Source: Psychrobacillus sp. FSL K6-4046
GTDB lineage: Bacteria; Bacillota; Bacilli; Bacillales_A; Planococcaceae
NCBI RefSeq assembly: GCF_038624605.1
Contig: NZ_CP152020.1
Coordinates: 1,729,312 to 1,793,311, forward strand
Direction: 5' to 3'
DNA: 64,000 nucleotides
Under the pieces are notes generated by a model. The model was given only the letters and a program-made list of their open reading frames with translations, made no database searches and was not told the origin of the DNA. The stretch's first letter is position 1, and each line of letters opens with the position of its first letter. Positions 52,398 through 62,452 of this stretch are shown piece by piece. The position numbers and the translations under genes were made by a program.

Positions 52398-54543
52398 TTA
52401 TGAAGCTGTTTCTATAGAAGAAGTATTAAAAAAAGCTGGAAATAAAGTAGACAGTCAACATGGTTCCTTTATGTCTAATGAGGGAATCGAACTTAAATCA
52501 CAATACATGACGGAAGATTTAAAGAATGTAAACCATATAAATGATCTGCCAGGAATAGCTCCCAATACACGTGGACCTTATCCAACGATGTATGTGTCGA
52601 AGCCTTGGACTGTTCGACAATATGCAGGGTTTTCTACAGCGGAAGAAAGTAATGCATTTTATAGAAGAAATCTAGCAATGGGTCAAAAAGGTCTGTCTGT
52701 AGCTTTCGATTTGGCAACTCATAGAGGATATGATTCTGATCATGAGCGAGTAACAGGCGACGTCGGCAAAGCAGGTGTTGCAATTGACTCGGTGGAGGAC
52801 ATGAAAATCCTTTTTGATGGTATACCGTTAGATCAAATGTCTGTTTCCATGACCATGAACGGCGCAGTATTACCTATTATGGCATTTTACATTGTTACAG
52901 CAGAAGAGCAAGGTGTTACACCGGAACAGCTTGCAGGAACGATCCAAAATGATATTTTAAAAGAATATATGGTACGTAACACGTATATTTATACACCGGA
53001 AATGTCTATGAAAATAATTGCTGACATTTTTGCATATACAGCGCAGCACATGCCAAAGTTTAATTCCATTTCTATTTCCGGCTACCATATGCAGGAGGCA
53101 GGAGCAACAGCTGACATCGAGTTGGCCTATACACTTGCTGATGGATTAGAATACGTACGTACAGGCATAAACGCAGGGATTGAAATAGACTCATTTGCTC
53201 CTCGACTGTCGTTCTTCTGGGCAATTGGTATGAACTATTTCATGGAAGTAGCAAAAATGAGAGCGGCACGAAGAATTTGGGCTCAGATGATGAAGAGCTT
53301 TGACCCTAAAAACCCTAAGTCTCTAGCTCTACGAACTCACTCGCAAACTTCTGGGTGGAGCTTAACAGAGCAAGATCCTTTTAACAACGTGACTCGTACT
53401 CTTGTAGAGGCAAATGCAGCAGCAATGGGACACACTCAATCCCTGCATACAAACGCTTTAGATGAAGCGATTGCACTTCCAACAGACTTTTCCGCTAGAA
53501 TTGCAAGGAATACACAGCTTTTCTTACAGGAAGAAACAAACATGACAAAGGTAATTGATCCATGGGGCGGTTCTTATTATGTAGAAACGTTAACAAATGA
53601 ATTGATGGAGAAGGCTTGGACTTTAATAGAAGAAATTGAAGAATTAGGCGGAATGGCGAAAGCGATTGAAACAGGGTTACCAAAGATGAAAATCGAGGAA
53701 GCCGCTGCTAAAAAACAAGCCCAAATAGATTCTTCAAAAGAGATTATCATTGGGGTGAACAAATACCGTCTTGAGCAAGAGGATGCCATCGACATCTTAA
53801 ATATTGATAATACAGTTGTTCGTCAAAAACAAATGGAACGCTTGGAACGTGTTAAGGCTAATAGAGATGAAAAAGCTGTTCAAGTAGCCTTATCAGCATT
53901 AACTGAGGCTGCTAAAACGGGTAATGAAAATCTTCTAGCTGCAGCAGTAAATGCCGCTCGCCAAAGAGCGACTATTGGGGAAATATCAGATGCGATAGAG
54001 GTTGTGGCAGGTAGACATAAGGCGGTGATTCGCTCAGTGAGTGGAGTATATAGTGCTAATTTTAGTGACGCAGAAGAAATTGATTCTGTGAAGCAAATGG
54101 CAGAGGATTTTAAAGAAAACGAGGGTAGACGACCTCGAATTTTAATCGCAAAAATGGGCCAGGATGGACATGACCGTGGCGCAAAAGTAATTGCTACTGC
54201 ATTTGCTGACTTAGGCTTTGACGTTGATATTAGTCCACTATTCCAAACTCCTGCAGAAACAGCTCAGCAGGCAGTTGAAAATGATGTCCATGTAATTGGA
54301 GTTAGCTCGCTTGCAGCGGGACACATGACCCTTGTACCAGCATTGAAAGAAGAACTTGCGAAACTTGGTCGTGAGGATATTTTAATCGTTGTTGGTGGTG
54401 TTATTCCAGCACAGGATTATGCTTTCTTACGCGAAAATGGAGCTTCTGCTATATTTGGTCCTGGTACTGTTATTCCGGTCGCAGCTCAAAAAGTTATCGA
54501 GGAAATTTATAAGCGACTTGGCTACGAGGAAGTGGAAGGATAA
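52384..54543 (+). CDS. mutB: Methylmalonyl-CoA mutase large (alpha, catalytic) subunit
   Basis: Adenosylcobalamin-dependent interconversion of (R)-methylmalonyl-CoA and succinyl-CoA. 719 residues. The substrate barrel has [24 protein letters not shown] (in two parts) and the [19 protein letters not shown] loop. The C-terminal B12 domain has [10 protein letters not shown] (DxHxxG), [11 protein letters not shown] and VVGGVIP. The ATG overlaps the mutA end. It links propionate-forming amino acid degradation to the TCA cycle. Confidence 0.97.
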   Translation: MTTPNYEAVSIEEVLKKAGNKVDSQHGSFMSNEGIELKSQYMTEDLKNVNHINDLPGIAPNTRGPYPTMYVSKPWTVRQYAGFSTAEESNAFYRRNLAMGQKGLSVAFDLATHRGYDSDHERVTGDVGKAGVAIDSVEDMKILFDGIPLDQMSVSMTMNGAVLPIMAFYIVTAEEQGVTPEQLAGTIQNDILKEYMVRNTYIYTPEMSMKIIADIFAYTAQHMPKFNSISISGYHMQEAGATADIELAYTLADGLEYVRTGINAGIEIDSFAPRLSFFWAIGMNYFMEVAKMRAARRIWAQMMKSFDPKNPKSLALRTHSQTSGWSLTEQDPFNNVTRTLVEANAAAMGHTQSLHTNALDEAIALPTDFSARIARNTQLFLQEETNMTKVIDPWGGSYYVETLTNELMEKAWTLIEEIEELGGMAKAIETGLPKMKIEEAAAKKQAQIDSSKEIIIGVNKYRLEQEDAIDILNIDNTVVRQKQMERLERVKANRDEKAVQVALSALTEAAKTGNENLLAAAVNAARQRATIGEISDAIEVVAGRHKAVIRSVSGVYSANFSDAEEIDSVKQMAEDFKENEGRRPRILIAKMGQDGHDRGAKVIATAFADLGFDVDISPLFQTPAETAQQAVENDVHVIGVSSLAAGHMTLVPALKEELAKLGREDILIVVGGVIPAQDYAFLRENGASAIFGPGTVIPVAAQKVIEEIYKRLGYEEVEG

Positions 54544-55634
54544 TGGCAGATGAGGAAAAGGTAACCTCTTCTTTACATGTCAAGAGCGGTGTAACATCTC
54601 AGCACGACGGTATGGGTAGGTCTTCGGTTAAAAAGTTTTCAAAGAAGACTACTCTTTCTATAGATACTAAAGCGTATAGTGATGAGATTAAACAGGGCTC
54701 TCGACTTCATTTGGCCAAAGCGATTACTTTTATTGAAAGCACTACCTCTGAGCAACAAACGATAGGTCAACAGCTTCTGAAACGATTGTTACCTCACACT
54801 GGTAATAGTATTCGCATAGGCATAACTGGGGTGCCTGGAGTAGGAAAAAGTACGTTCATTGAGGCCTTTGGAAAAATGCTATGTAATTCCGGTCATAAAG
54901 TAGCCGTACTGGCAATTGATCCAAGTTCATCCCTAACCGGCGGAAGCATATTAGGGGATAAGACTAGGATGGAAGAGCTGGCAAAGCATCCAAACGCTTT
55001 TATACGTCCGTCACCTTCTGCAGGTACACTGGGAGGCGTGCATAAAAAGTCTAGGGAGACCATGCTGCTATGTGAGGCTGCTGGATATGACGTCATATTA
55101 GTAGAAACAGTAGGAGTCGGTCAAAGTGAGACTATCGTTAGGGGAATGGTAGACTTTTTCTTACTTCTTGCCTTGACGGGTGCAGGTGATGAATTACAAG
55201 GAATGAAAAAAGGTATTATGGAGCTAGCAGACGCAATCGTCGTCAACAAGGCAGATGGCGCTAATGAAGCCTTAGCCAAAAAAACGGTAGCTGAATATAA
55301 ACAAATATTACATTTTCTGGCTCCCTCTGCTCCCAATTGGACAACCCCAGCGCTTGCGGTTTCCTCCTTACATGACCGAGGTCTAGATAAGGTGTGGGCG
55401 ACAATTAAGAGCTTCGAGGAAAAAATGAATTACCAGCATTTTTGGCAAAAGAGAAGAAAAGAACAAACGATTGATTGGTTTAAATCAATGATTGTAGATC
55501 GATTGTATGATGACTTTTTTGCCTCAATTGAAAGAAAGCAGACGATGAAACAGTTAGAACAACAAGTAAGAGAAGAAAAAATCACTGTTTCTGATGCTAT
55601 TCAGGAGTTATTTTCCTCGAATTCATATAAATAA
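54543..55634 (+). CDS. meaB: MeaB/ArgK-type GTPase, methylmalonyl-CoA mutase chaperone
   Basis: A 363-residue G3E-family P-loop GTPase. Walker A is GVPGVGKST (about 96-104), followed by AIDPSSSLTGGSILGDKTRM, ILVETVGVGQSE and the NKADG specificity motif. It protects and reloads mutase with cobalamin. The start shares a base with the mutB TAA. The N-terminal 35 residues are an extra Ser/Lys-rich extension. Confidence 0.95.
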   Translation: MADEEKVTSSLHVKSGVTSQHDGMGRSSVKKFSKKTTLSIDTKAYSDEIKQGSRLHLAKAITFIESTTSEQQTIGQQLLKRLLPHTGNSIRIGITGVPGVGKSTFIEAFGKMLCNSGHKVAVLAIDPSSSLTGGSILGDKTRMEELAKHPNAFIRPSPSAGTLGGVHKKSRETMLLCEAAGYDVILVETVGVGQSETIVRGMVDFFLLLALTGAGDELQGMKKGIMELADAIVVNKADGANEALAKKTVAEYKQILHFLAPSAPNWTTPALAVSSLHDRGLDKVWATIKSFEEKMNYQHFWQKRRKEQTIDWFKSMIVDRLYDDFFASIERKQTMKQLEQQVREEKITVSDAIQELFSSNSYK

Positions 55635-55675
55635 TCTGATAAACTTAGTTTGAATTGAAAAAGGAGAGCTGTCAA

Positions 55676-56116
55676 ATGAATATGGATTTTAACTTATTAA
55701 TGAACGATATGATTATACAAGCGCGTAGTGAAATGGAAAACAGTGGCTATGAACAATTAACTACTCCGGAAGAAGTAGAAGCTGCTTTCGCTAGAAAAGG
55801 TACAACTCTAGTAATGATCAACTCTGTTTGTGGATGTGCTGGCGGCATCGCTCGTCCTGCAGCTGCAAATGCTGTGCATTATGACAAACGTCCTGATCAT
55901 TTAGTCACTGTATTTGCTGGTCAAGACAAATTAGCTACACAACAAGCCCGTAATATGTTCGGAGATGATCATTTGCCTTCATCCCCATCATTTGTAATGT
56001 TAAAAGATGGACAAGTAGTAGCAGAAATAGGTCGTCATGAAATTGAAGGGCATGCCCCAACCTCAGTCATTACACATCTTCAAGGTTTATTCGAAGAGTA
56101 TTGCGAGGAAGTATAG
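55676..56116 (+). CDS. brxB: Bacilliredoxin BrxB
   Basis: 146 residues of the YphP/YqiW (DUF1094) family with the C52-G-C54 motif in [14 protein letters not shown]. It removes bacillithiol from S-bacillithiolated proteins. The start is ATG 55676 with AAAGGAGAG upstream. It lies downstream of meaB, with a bidirectional hairpin between it and prli42. Confidence 0.94.
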   Translation: MNMDFNLLMNDMIIQARSEMENSGYEQLTTPEEVEAAFARKGTTLVMINSVCGCAGGIARPAAANAVHYDKRPDHLVTVFAGQDKLATQQARNMFGDDHLPSSPSFVMLKDGQVVAEIGRHEIEGHAPTSVITHLQGLFEEYCEEV

Positions 56117-56122
56117 TCTACA

Positions 56123-56161
56123 AAAAAACAGCGGAAGCATAAATTGCTACCCGCTGTTTTT
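56123..56161. terminator. Bidirectional terminator between brxB and prli42
   Basis: AAAAACAGCGG / CCGCTGTTTTT stem with a 16-base loop between converging genes. Confidence 0.85.
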
Positions 56162-56176
56162 ACATTCATTTATTTC

Positions 56177-56272
56177 CTATAATACGAAGCTTAGACCGAA
56201 CAATAATGTGGACATTACCATGACAAATATCATGAGATATACAATAATCTTACGAAATGTTTGATTGCGCAT
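56177..56272 (-). CDS. prli42: Prli42-like stressosome-associated miniprotein (31 residues)
   Basis: A 31-codon gene on the minus strand, MRNQTFRKIIVYLMIFVM then VMSTLLFGLSFVL: a short basic N-terminus (RK) and one TM helix. Length and the KIIVYLM..LMSTLL..GL pattern match Prli42, the Listeria/Bacillales peptide that anchors the stressosome to the membrane. AAAGGAGAG lies upstream of the ATG. A longer in-frame extension to 56362 lacks a site. Confidence 0.82.
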   Translation of the reverse strand: MRNQTFRKIIVYLMIFVMVMSTLLFGLSFVL

Positions 56273-56402
56273 TAAATTCTCTCCTTTTGCTTGTACTCCT
56301 ATTTTATCAAAATTGAAAAAATGCACAAGAGGTAGAGATTTTTTTTTGTAATATATGTACAATAGTATAGTGAATAGTCAAACAATAGAGGATGTGCAAA
56401 CA

Positions 56403-56813
56403 ATGGAAAAGGTAGACCATATCGGAATTGCTGTAAAAAGCTTAGAAAACTCTTTACCATACTATACTGAAATTTTAGGCTTGAAACTTATACATATTGA
56501 GGAAGTAGAATCCGAAAAAGTAAGAGTAGCTTTTATCGACAGCGGAAATGTCAAACTAGAGTTACTGGAACCAATTGATGAGACTAGTACCATTCACGCC
56601 TTCATCGAAAAAAAGGGTGAAGGAATTCATCATGTCGCATTCGGAGTGAAAAACATTCAGGAGCGACTAGATGAGTTAAAGGAAAAGGGAGTTCGTTTAA
56701 TACAAGAGACTCCTAAAATTGGGGCAGGAGGGGCTGAGGTTGCTTTCATTCACCCTAAATCTTCTGGTGGAGTTTTATATGAACTATGCGATAAATCAAG
56801 GGGAGCGAAATAA
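56403..56813 (+). CDS. mce: Methylmalonyl-CoA epimerase
   Basis: 136 residues of the glyoxalase/VOC fold, two beta-alpha-beta-beta-beta modules: MEKVDHIGIAVKSLE with metal ligand H6, then EGIHHVAFGVKNI, and VLYELCDK with the terminal glutamate. It converts (S)- to (R)-methylmalonyl-CoA for MutAB. The start is taken at ATG 56403 after AGAGGA; an ATG 16 codons upstream lacks a site. Three bases separate its stop from mmdA. Confidence 0.92.
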   Translation: MEKVDHIGIAVKSLENSLPYYTEILGLKLIHIEEVESEKVRVAFIDSGNVKLELLEPIDETSTIHAFIEKKGEGIHHVAFGVKNIQERLDELKEKGVRLIQETPKIGAGGAEVAFIHPKSSGGVLYELCDKSRGAK

Positions 56814-56816
56814 CTA

Positions 56817-58364
56817 ATGGATATCTACGAAAAAATTAATGATCTATATGACCGTAAACGTAAAGTGGAATTAGGTGGAGGAGACGAAAGAATAGAAAAA
56901 CAGCATGAAAAAGGGAAGCTGACTGCTAGAGAAAGAATTGAACTGCTAGTAGATGAAGGATCTTTTGTTGAGTTGAATCCATTTATAAAACATCGTACGG
57001 TTGACTTTGGCATGGACAAGCAAGAGGGGCCAGGAGATGGTGTTGTTACAGGATACGGAAAAGTAAATGGTCGAGCTATATACCTATTTTCACAAGACTT
57101 TACTGTTTTCGGCGGGGCTCTAGGAGAGATGCACGCACTTAAAATTTCCAACGTGATGGACTTGGCTGCTAAAAACGGTGCTCCGTTTATAGGTTTAAAT
57201 GATTCAGGCGGTGCACGTATTCAAGAAGGCGTTGTTTCTTTAGATGGATATGGACAAATTTTCTACCGTAATGCTATCTACTCCGGTGTTATTCCACAAA
57301 TATCTGTAATTCTCGGACCTTGTGCGGGTGGAGCGGTTTACTCCCCAGCTATTACAGACTTTGTGTTTATGACAGATGAAACAAGCCAAATGTTTATTAC
57401 AGGACCTAAGGTAATTGAAACAGTTACAGGAGAGAAGATATCTTCAGAAGATCTTGGAGGTTCTAAAGTACATAATACGATTAGTGGTAATGCACACTTC
57501 CGCGGTAAAACAGAAGAAGAAGTTTTACAAAGTGTAAGACAGCTATTGAGCTACCTTCCACAAAGCTTTGAGGAAAAACCACCAGTTCTAGAGCCATTAG
57601 AAGAAGATGATGACCGCCCAGATTTAGCAGACATCGTACCTTTTGAGGCAATTCGTCCATATGATATTCGTAAGGTAATCGATCAGGTCGTTGACAAGGA
57701 TTCATTTATGGAGGTTCATAAAGAGTTTGCAAAGAATATAGTAGTAGGCTTGGCTCGTATTAAAGGAGAGGTTGTAGGATTAATCTGTAACCAACCGAAA
57801 GTTATGGCTGGTGGACTCGATATCGACTCGTCTGATAAGGCAGCTAGGTTCATTCGCTTCTGTGATTCCTTCAATATTCCCTTAATCACGTTTGAAGATG
57901 TGACTGGCTTCTTCCCAGGGATAAAACAAGAGCATGGTGGTATTATACGACACGGTGCAAAGATTTTATTCGCTTATTCGGAAGCTACAGTTCCAAAGAT
58001 GACTGTTATTTTACGTAAAGCATATGGTGGAGCATATGTGGCGCTTAACTCTAAATCTATCGGGGCAGATCTAGTTTTTGCTTGGCCAAATGCCGAAATT
58101 GCGGTTATGGGGCCACAGGGAGCAGCAAATATTATTTTTGCTCGAGAAATTGCCTCTAGCGATAATCCTGAACAGGTTCGTGCTGAAAAGATTGAAGAGT
58201 ATCGTGAAAAATTTGCGAATCCATATGTAGCAGCTTCCATGGGGATGGTAGATGATGTTATAGATCCGAGAGAGACTCGCATCAAGTTAATCCAAGGACT
58301 AGAGATGATGCGTAACAAGAAAGAAACTAGACCTAAGAAAAAGCACGGGAATATCCCATTATAA
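56817..58364 (+). CDS. mmdA: Biotin-dependent acyl-CoA carboxyltransferase (propionyl-CoA carboxylase beta / MmdA-like)
   Basis: 515 residues with carboxyltransferase N and C domains: GLNDSGGARIQEGV, GPCAGGAVYSPA, and C-terminal ITFEDVTGFFPG, LRKAYGGAYVALNSK and WPNAEIAVMGPQGA. In this setting it most likely carboxylates propionyl-CoA to (S)-methylmalonyl-CoA; the Na+-pump methylmalonyl-CoA decarboxylase alpha subunit is the alternative. No biotin carboxylase or biotin carrier gene is in the window. GGGGAG precedes the ATG. YqjD is the B. subtilis counterpart. Confidence 0.93.
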   Translation: MDIYEKINDLYDRKRKVELGGGDERIEKQHEKGKLTARERIELLVDEGSFVELNPFIKHRTVDFGMDKQEGPGDGVVTGYGKVNGRAIYLFSQDFTVFGGALGEMHALKISNVMDLAAKNGAPFIGLNDSGGARIQEGVVSLDGYGQIFYRNAIYSGVIPQISVILGPCAGGAVYSPAITDFVFMTDETSQMFITGPKVIETVTGEKISSEDLGGSKVHNTISGNAHFRGKTEEEVLQSVRQLLSYLPQSFEEKPPVLEPLEEDDDRPDLADIVPFEAIRPYDIRKVIDQVVDKDSFMEVHKEFAKNIVVGLARIKGEVVGLICNQPKVMAGGLDIDSSDKAARFIRFCDSFNIPLITFEDVTGFFPGIKQEHGGIIRHGAKILFAYSEATVPKMTVILRKAYGGAYVALNSKSIGADLVFAWPNAEIAVMGPQGAANIIFAREIASSDNPEQVRAEKIEEYREKFANPYVAASMGMVDDVIDPRETRIKLIQGLEMMRNKKETRPKKKHGNIPL

Positions 58365-58380
58365 AGGAGTCTTTTACAAG

Positions 58381-59493
58381 ATGAATCGTTTAATAGAAGA
58401 ATTTTTTGAATTAGTGAAGATAGATTCTGAAACAAAGCATGAGCAAGTTATTGCACCAATTTTAAAGAATAAGCTCGAGCAGCTCGGTTTTTCAGTTCTG
58501 GAAGATGACTCAGCACAGAGAACTGGACATGGAGCTGGTAATTTAATTGCTACCTTGAAGGGAAATAAGTCTTCGGCAGATAGCATCTACTTTACTACTC
58601 ACATGGATACGGTTGTGCCAGGTAAGGGAATCCAACCAGTTATTAAAGAGGATGGCTATATTTACTCTGATGGTACCACTATACTAGGTGCTGATGATAA
58701 AGCAGGGATTGCAGCATTATTCGAAGCAATACGTCGTTTAAAAGAGCAGTCCATCGAGCATGGAGATATACAAGTGGTCATAACTGCTGGAGAAGAAAGT
58801 GGCCTAGTTGGAGCTAAGGAAATGGACCCTTCCTTGCTAACTGCAACTTACGGTTATGCTATAGACAGTGATGGAGAAGTAGGCGGTATTGTTACTGCAG
58901 CACCTTATCAAGCAAAGCTTTGGACTACCATTACTGGAAAAACTGCGCATGCCGGTGTTGCTCCTGAAAAAGGTGTTTCAGCGATTACATTAGCTGCTAA
59001 AGGAATCGCAGCTATGAAATTAGGTAGAATAGATTATGAAACAACTGCTAATATAGGTCGCTTCGAGGGAGGTCAGGCAACAAATATTGTTTGCGATACT
59101 GTTCATATTTTATCAGAGGCTCGTTCTATCGATAAAGAAAAGCTAGATGCACAGGTTGAGCATATGGTAAATACATTTGCAGAAAAAGCAGAGCAATTCG
59201 GTGGAACAGCTACTACGGAAACTAAATTAATGTATCCAGGCTTCCGTTTTGAAGAAAATCATCAAGTCGTACAGGTTGCAAAGCGTGCGGTTGAAAATAT
59301 AGGAAGAAAAGCCGATATAAAAACAAGCGGTGGTGGTAGCGATGCCAATGTAATAGCTGGCTTTGGTGTACCAACAGTAATTCTTTCAGTCGGTTATGAG
59401 GAAATCCATACCACAAATGAAAGAATGCCAGTGGAGGAACTTGAAAAACTAGCAGATTTACTTGTAGAAATCGTAAAGGTTGCCGCAGAATAA
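58381..59493 (+). CDS. M20-family peptidase, YqjE/PepT-like
   Basis: 370 residues, a dizinc exopeptidase: H74/D76 in TTHMDTV, D105 in ILGADDKAG, E138-E139 in TAGEESGL, a dimerisation domain, and a late histidine in GYEEIHTTNE. Resembles the YqjE tripeptidase-like branch. AAAGGAG precedes the ATG, 16 bases after the mmdA stop, so it belongs to the same transcript. Confidence 0.9.
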   Translation: MNRLIEEFFELVKIDSETKHEQVIAPILKNKLEQLGFSVLEDDSAQRTGHGAGNLIATLKGNKSSADSIYFTTHMDTVVPGKGIQPVIKEDGYIYSDGTTILGADDKAGIAALFEAIRRLKEQSIEHGDIQVVITAGEESGLVGAKEMDPSLLTATYGYAIDSDGEVGGIVTAAPYQAKLWTTITGKTAHAGVAPEKGVSAITLAAKGIAAMKLGRIDYETTANIGRFEGGQATNIVCDTVHILSEARSIDKEKLDAQVEHMVNTFAEKAEQFGGTATTETKLMYPGFRFEENHQVVQVAKRAVENIGRKADIKTSGGGSDANVIAGFGVPTVILSVGYEEIHTTNERMPVEELEKLADLLVEIVKVAAE

Positions 59494-59514
59494 TGCACCA
59501 GGAGGTTTTAATCC

Positions 59515-60003
59515 ATGTCTTCTCAAAAGGTAGTTGTGTTTCAATCCGGAAATGAAGAATATGCAGTATCTATTGATCATGTAGTTTCTATCGAAAAGCT
59601 AGATAAAGTTAATCCTATCCCTCATTTACCGACTTATTTGATAGGATTGATGAAAATTAGAGGAGAACTTGTGCCTATAATTGATTTTGAACAGATTCTA
59701 TATAATCAGAGTGGTCTTATGAATGCTAATGCCCGTGTTGTTACGATGCATACGGAAGAAATGTCAGTTGGTATTCTTGTAAAAGAGGCAAAGGAGATTT
59801 TAGATATCCCTTCTGAATCTTTAAAACAGCTGGGTATTATGAATTATTCTAAGACAAAATACTTCACGAATATTGCTAATCTTGAAGATAGAATGATTAC
59901 AATTATAGACCCTTCTATTTTAGTCCGTTCATTAGAAGGCATACAAGATATACAATCTTATTTAGAAGACAATAAAGGAAACCTTGAAGTAAGTAGTATA
60001 TAA
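59515..60003 (+). CDS. CheW-domain chemotaxis coupling protein
   Basis: 162 residues with the CheW fold: VVVFQSGNEEYAVSIDHVVSIEK, the IGLMKIRGELVPIIDF strand pair and a C-terminal MITIIDPSIL. It couples receptors to CheA, or acts as a CheV-like adaptor without its receiver. AGGAGG precedes the ATG. It is an isolated copy without other chemotaxis genes in view. A hairpin follows. Confidence 0.88.
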   Translation: MSSQKVVVFQSGNEEYAVSIDHVVSIEKLDKVNPIPHLPTYLIGLMKIRGELVPIIDFEQILYNQSGLMNANARVVTMHTEEMSVGILVKEAKEILDIPSESLKQLGIMNYSKTKYFTNIANLEDRMITIIDPSILVRSLEGIQDIQSYLEDNKGNLEVSSI

Positions 60004-60044
60004 TATTAGACATGGGTAAGTTCTGTTTTACGATTGGACAGTGG

Positions 60045-60073
60045 AAGGTAGCTATTAAATGGCTACCTTTTTT
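60045..60073 (+). terminator. Terminator after the cheW-like gene
   Basis: AAGGTAGC / GCTACCTT 8-bp stem followed by T6. Confidence 0.8.
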
Positions 60074-60120
60074 CCCTTTTTATTTTGAAGGAGTTAAAGA
60101 TGTAGAAGAGGTGAAGAGAC

Positions 60121-61362
60121 TTGACTAAACGAAACAGAATCATTTTTCACTTAGACATGAATAGCTTTTATGCATCTGTAGAACAAGCACATAACCCTTC
60201 TTTAAAAGGTAAGCCAATCGCAGTCGCTGGGAATCCGAAGGAACGTAGAGGAATATTAGTAACATGCTCCTACGAGGCAAGAGCAAGGGGCATTTATACA
60301 ACCATGTCAGTATGGGAGGCTAAAAGAAAATGCCCGGAACTAATTTTATTGCCTCCTAATTTTGAAAGTTATAGAGCCGCCTCAAAAGCAATGTTTGATA
60401 TTTTACGGTCTTATACTCCAATGGTAGAGCCTGTCTCTATTGATGAAGGCTATATAGATTTAACCGATGTTGATATACAAAATGATGCAGTAGGATTTGC
60501 AAAATCCATTCAACAAAGAATATTGCGAGAGTTAGATTTACCGTGCTCTATTGGCATTGCTCCTAATAAATTCTTAGCTAAGACAGCCTCCAATATGAAA
60601 AAGCCGATGGGTATTACTGTGCTGAGAAAACGAGAGGTCTCACAACAACTATGGCACTTACCAGTAATCGAAATGCATGGCGTTGGGGAAAGCACCTCTA
60701 AAAAACTAGAATCATTGGGTATTATAACCATTGGAAATATAGCTAGTGCCAATCCTGAAATTTTAAAATCAAAGCTAGGTAAAGCTGGTGCTAGGTTATA
60801 TAATCGTTCTCATGGCATAGACGATCGTGAAGTAAATCCAGAATCTATTTTTGAAACAAAAAGCGTAGGTAATTCTACTACATTACCATATGATGAAACA
60901 AATATGGATGAGCTTCAAAAAGTACTCAGAAGACTATCTGGGAAAGTCGCATCACGGTTAGAATCTAAAAACCTCGCTGGACGTTCTATCACAATACATA
61001 TTCGGGATGCTAGTTGGAAAAATAAAACGAGAAGTAAGACTGTAACTAATCGCCTCTTTAAAGAGGATGAAATATTTCAGCTAGCCTTTCAATTATTTGA
61101 ATCAGCTTGGAATAGCGAGCCTATTCGACTGCTTGGCGTCACAGTTAACAATGTATTTGATAAGGGAGAATCAGTAGAGCAATTATCTATTTTTAACTAT
61201 GAAGAGCATGCAAAAGAGGAGCCAATATTAAAGCTTGTGGAACAGCTTCAAACAAAATTTGGAGCAGGGATTATTAAAAGAGGTATTAAGTTGGATAAAA
61301 AGCCTTCTTTTGAGTCTAAAACAAGTTTTAGTAAAGACTTTTTAGATGACCACGAAAGATAA
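60121..61362 (+). CDS. dinB: DNA polymerase IV (Y-family)
   Basis: 413 residues of translesion polymerase. Catalytic D12 in FHLDMNSFY and D108-E109 in VSIDEGYID, steric SYEARARGI finger, helix-hairpin-helix-like MHGVGESTSKKLESLG, little finger, and a C-terminal clamp-binding QLSIF. TTG start after AGAGGTG. No LexA box is seen upstream here, unlike the YolD gene at 10.4 kb. Corresponds to B. subtilis YqjH (PolY1). Confidence 0.95.
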   Translation: MTKRNRIIFHLDMNSFYASVEQAHNPSLKGKPIAVAGNPKERRGILVTCSYEARARGIYTTMSVWEAKRKCPELILLPPNFESYRAASKAMFDILRSYTPMVEPVSIDEGYIDLTDVDIQNDAVGFAKSIQQRILRELDLPCSIGIAPNKFLAKTASNMKKPMGITVLRKREVSQQLWHLPVIEMHGVGESTSKKLESLGIITIGNIASANPEILKSKLGKAGARLYNRSHGIDDREVNPESIFETKSVGNSTTLPYDETNMDELQKVLRRLSGKVASRLESKNLAGRSITIHIRDASWKNKTRSKTVTNRLFKEDEIFQLAFQLFESAWNSEPIRLLGVTVNNVFDKGESVEQLSIFNYEEHAKEEPILKLVEQLQTKFGAGIIKRGIKLDKKPSFESKTSFSKDFLDDHER

Positions 61363-61399
61363 AAAATCAATTTAATAAGAACAGGGGTTTTACGAGTAG

Positions 61400-62260
61400 A
61401 TGAAGAAAACAAAAACACCAGAAACGATAGGTCGAATTATTATGATAATTATAGGCGCTGTGATTGCTGCCTATGCACTAGAAGCTGTATTAATCCCAAA
61501 CTCTGTAATTGACGGCGGAGTGACAGGTGTCAGTATCATGGGGAATTATTTATTTGAAATCCCATTAGGAATCCTACTATTTGTCTTAAACATTCCTTTT
61601 ATTTATTTAGGTTATAAACAGGTTGGTAAGACGTTTGCTTTATTTAGTATCATTGGTATCGCCGCATTATCAGTCTCCACTGTTTTGTTACATCTTATTA
61701 ATCCGATTTTAAGTGCGGAAGACCCGTTACTTGTAGTATTATCCGGTGGTGTAATGCTTGGGGTAGGTATTGGTATTGTACTTCGTAACGGTGGTGCACT
61801 TGATGGAGCAGAGGTACTCGCCGTTCTAGTTTCACGTAAAGTACCATTTTCAGTGGGGGATATAATATTATTTATTAATGCATTTATCTTTGTTGGTGCA
61901 GGGTTCATATATGGTCTAGAGAGTGCACTGTATTCTGCTACCACTTATTATATTGCTAAAATAGTCATTGACGTTATTCAAGTAGGTCTTGAAAAATCCA
62001 AATCTGCTAGGATTGTTAGTAAGCATTCAGAGGAAATTGGAGCAGCCATTCAGGATAGACTTGGTCGAGGGGTAACCTATTCGAATGGAAGAGGCGGATT
62101 CACCAACGAAACAATTGACATTGTTACGTGTGTCATTACTCGAATGGAAGAAAACAAACTAATTACAATTATTAAAGAAAAGGATCCAAGTGCATTTGTA
62201 GTAATTACCGATGTAGCTGAGGTTCGCGGTGGCAGTTTCAAAAAGCGTGACATTCACTAA
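61400..62260 (+). CDS. YitT-family membrane protein (DUF2179)
   Basis: 286 residues: five or so TM helices (20-180, including LIPNSVIDGGVTGVS and RNGGALDGAEVLAVL, the YitT hallmark repeats) and a cytoplasmic C-terminal DUF2179 domain (RGVTYSNGRGGFTNET, DPSAFVVITDVAEVRGGSF). Function of the family is not settled. Ends in a strong terminator. Confidence 0.9.
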   Translation: MKKTKTPETIGRIIMIIIGAVIAAYALEAVLIPNSVIDGGVTGVSIMGNYLFEIPLGILLFVLNIPFIYLGYKQVGKTFALFSIIGIAALSVSTVLLHLINPILSAEDPLLVVLSGGVMLGVGIGIVLRNGGALDGAEVLAVLVSRKVPFSVGDIILFINAFIFVGAGFIYGLESALYSATTYYIAKIVIDVIQVGLEKSKSARIVSKHSEEIGAAIQDRLGRGVTYSNGRGGFTNETIDIVTCVITRMEENKLITIIKEKDPSAFVVITDVAEVRGGSFKKRDIH

Positions 62261-62263
62261 TCA

Positions 62264-62305
62264 AAAACCGTTAAATGAGTCAAAAACTCGTTTAACGGTT
62301 TTTTG
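62264..62305 (+). terminator. Terminator of the YitT-family gene
   Basis: AAAACCGTTAAA / TTTAACGGTTTT stem followed by T-run; the inner GAGT/ACTC adds pairs. Confidence 0.88.
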
Positions 62306-62452
62306 TAGCTATCTATAGGTTATGATATATATTTTAGGAAACAATAGCATGTTTGTATAAGTGCTAATCATGAACATACTATTGTCCCAAGCGCTCATAA
62401 TGTTAAAATGATATATAACGAAGATTATATAAAATAAGGAAGTTGGATATAT

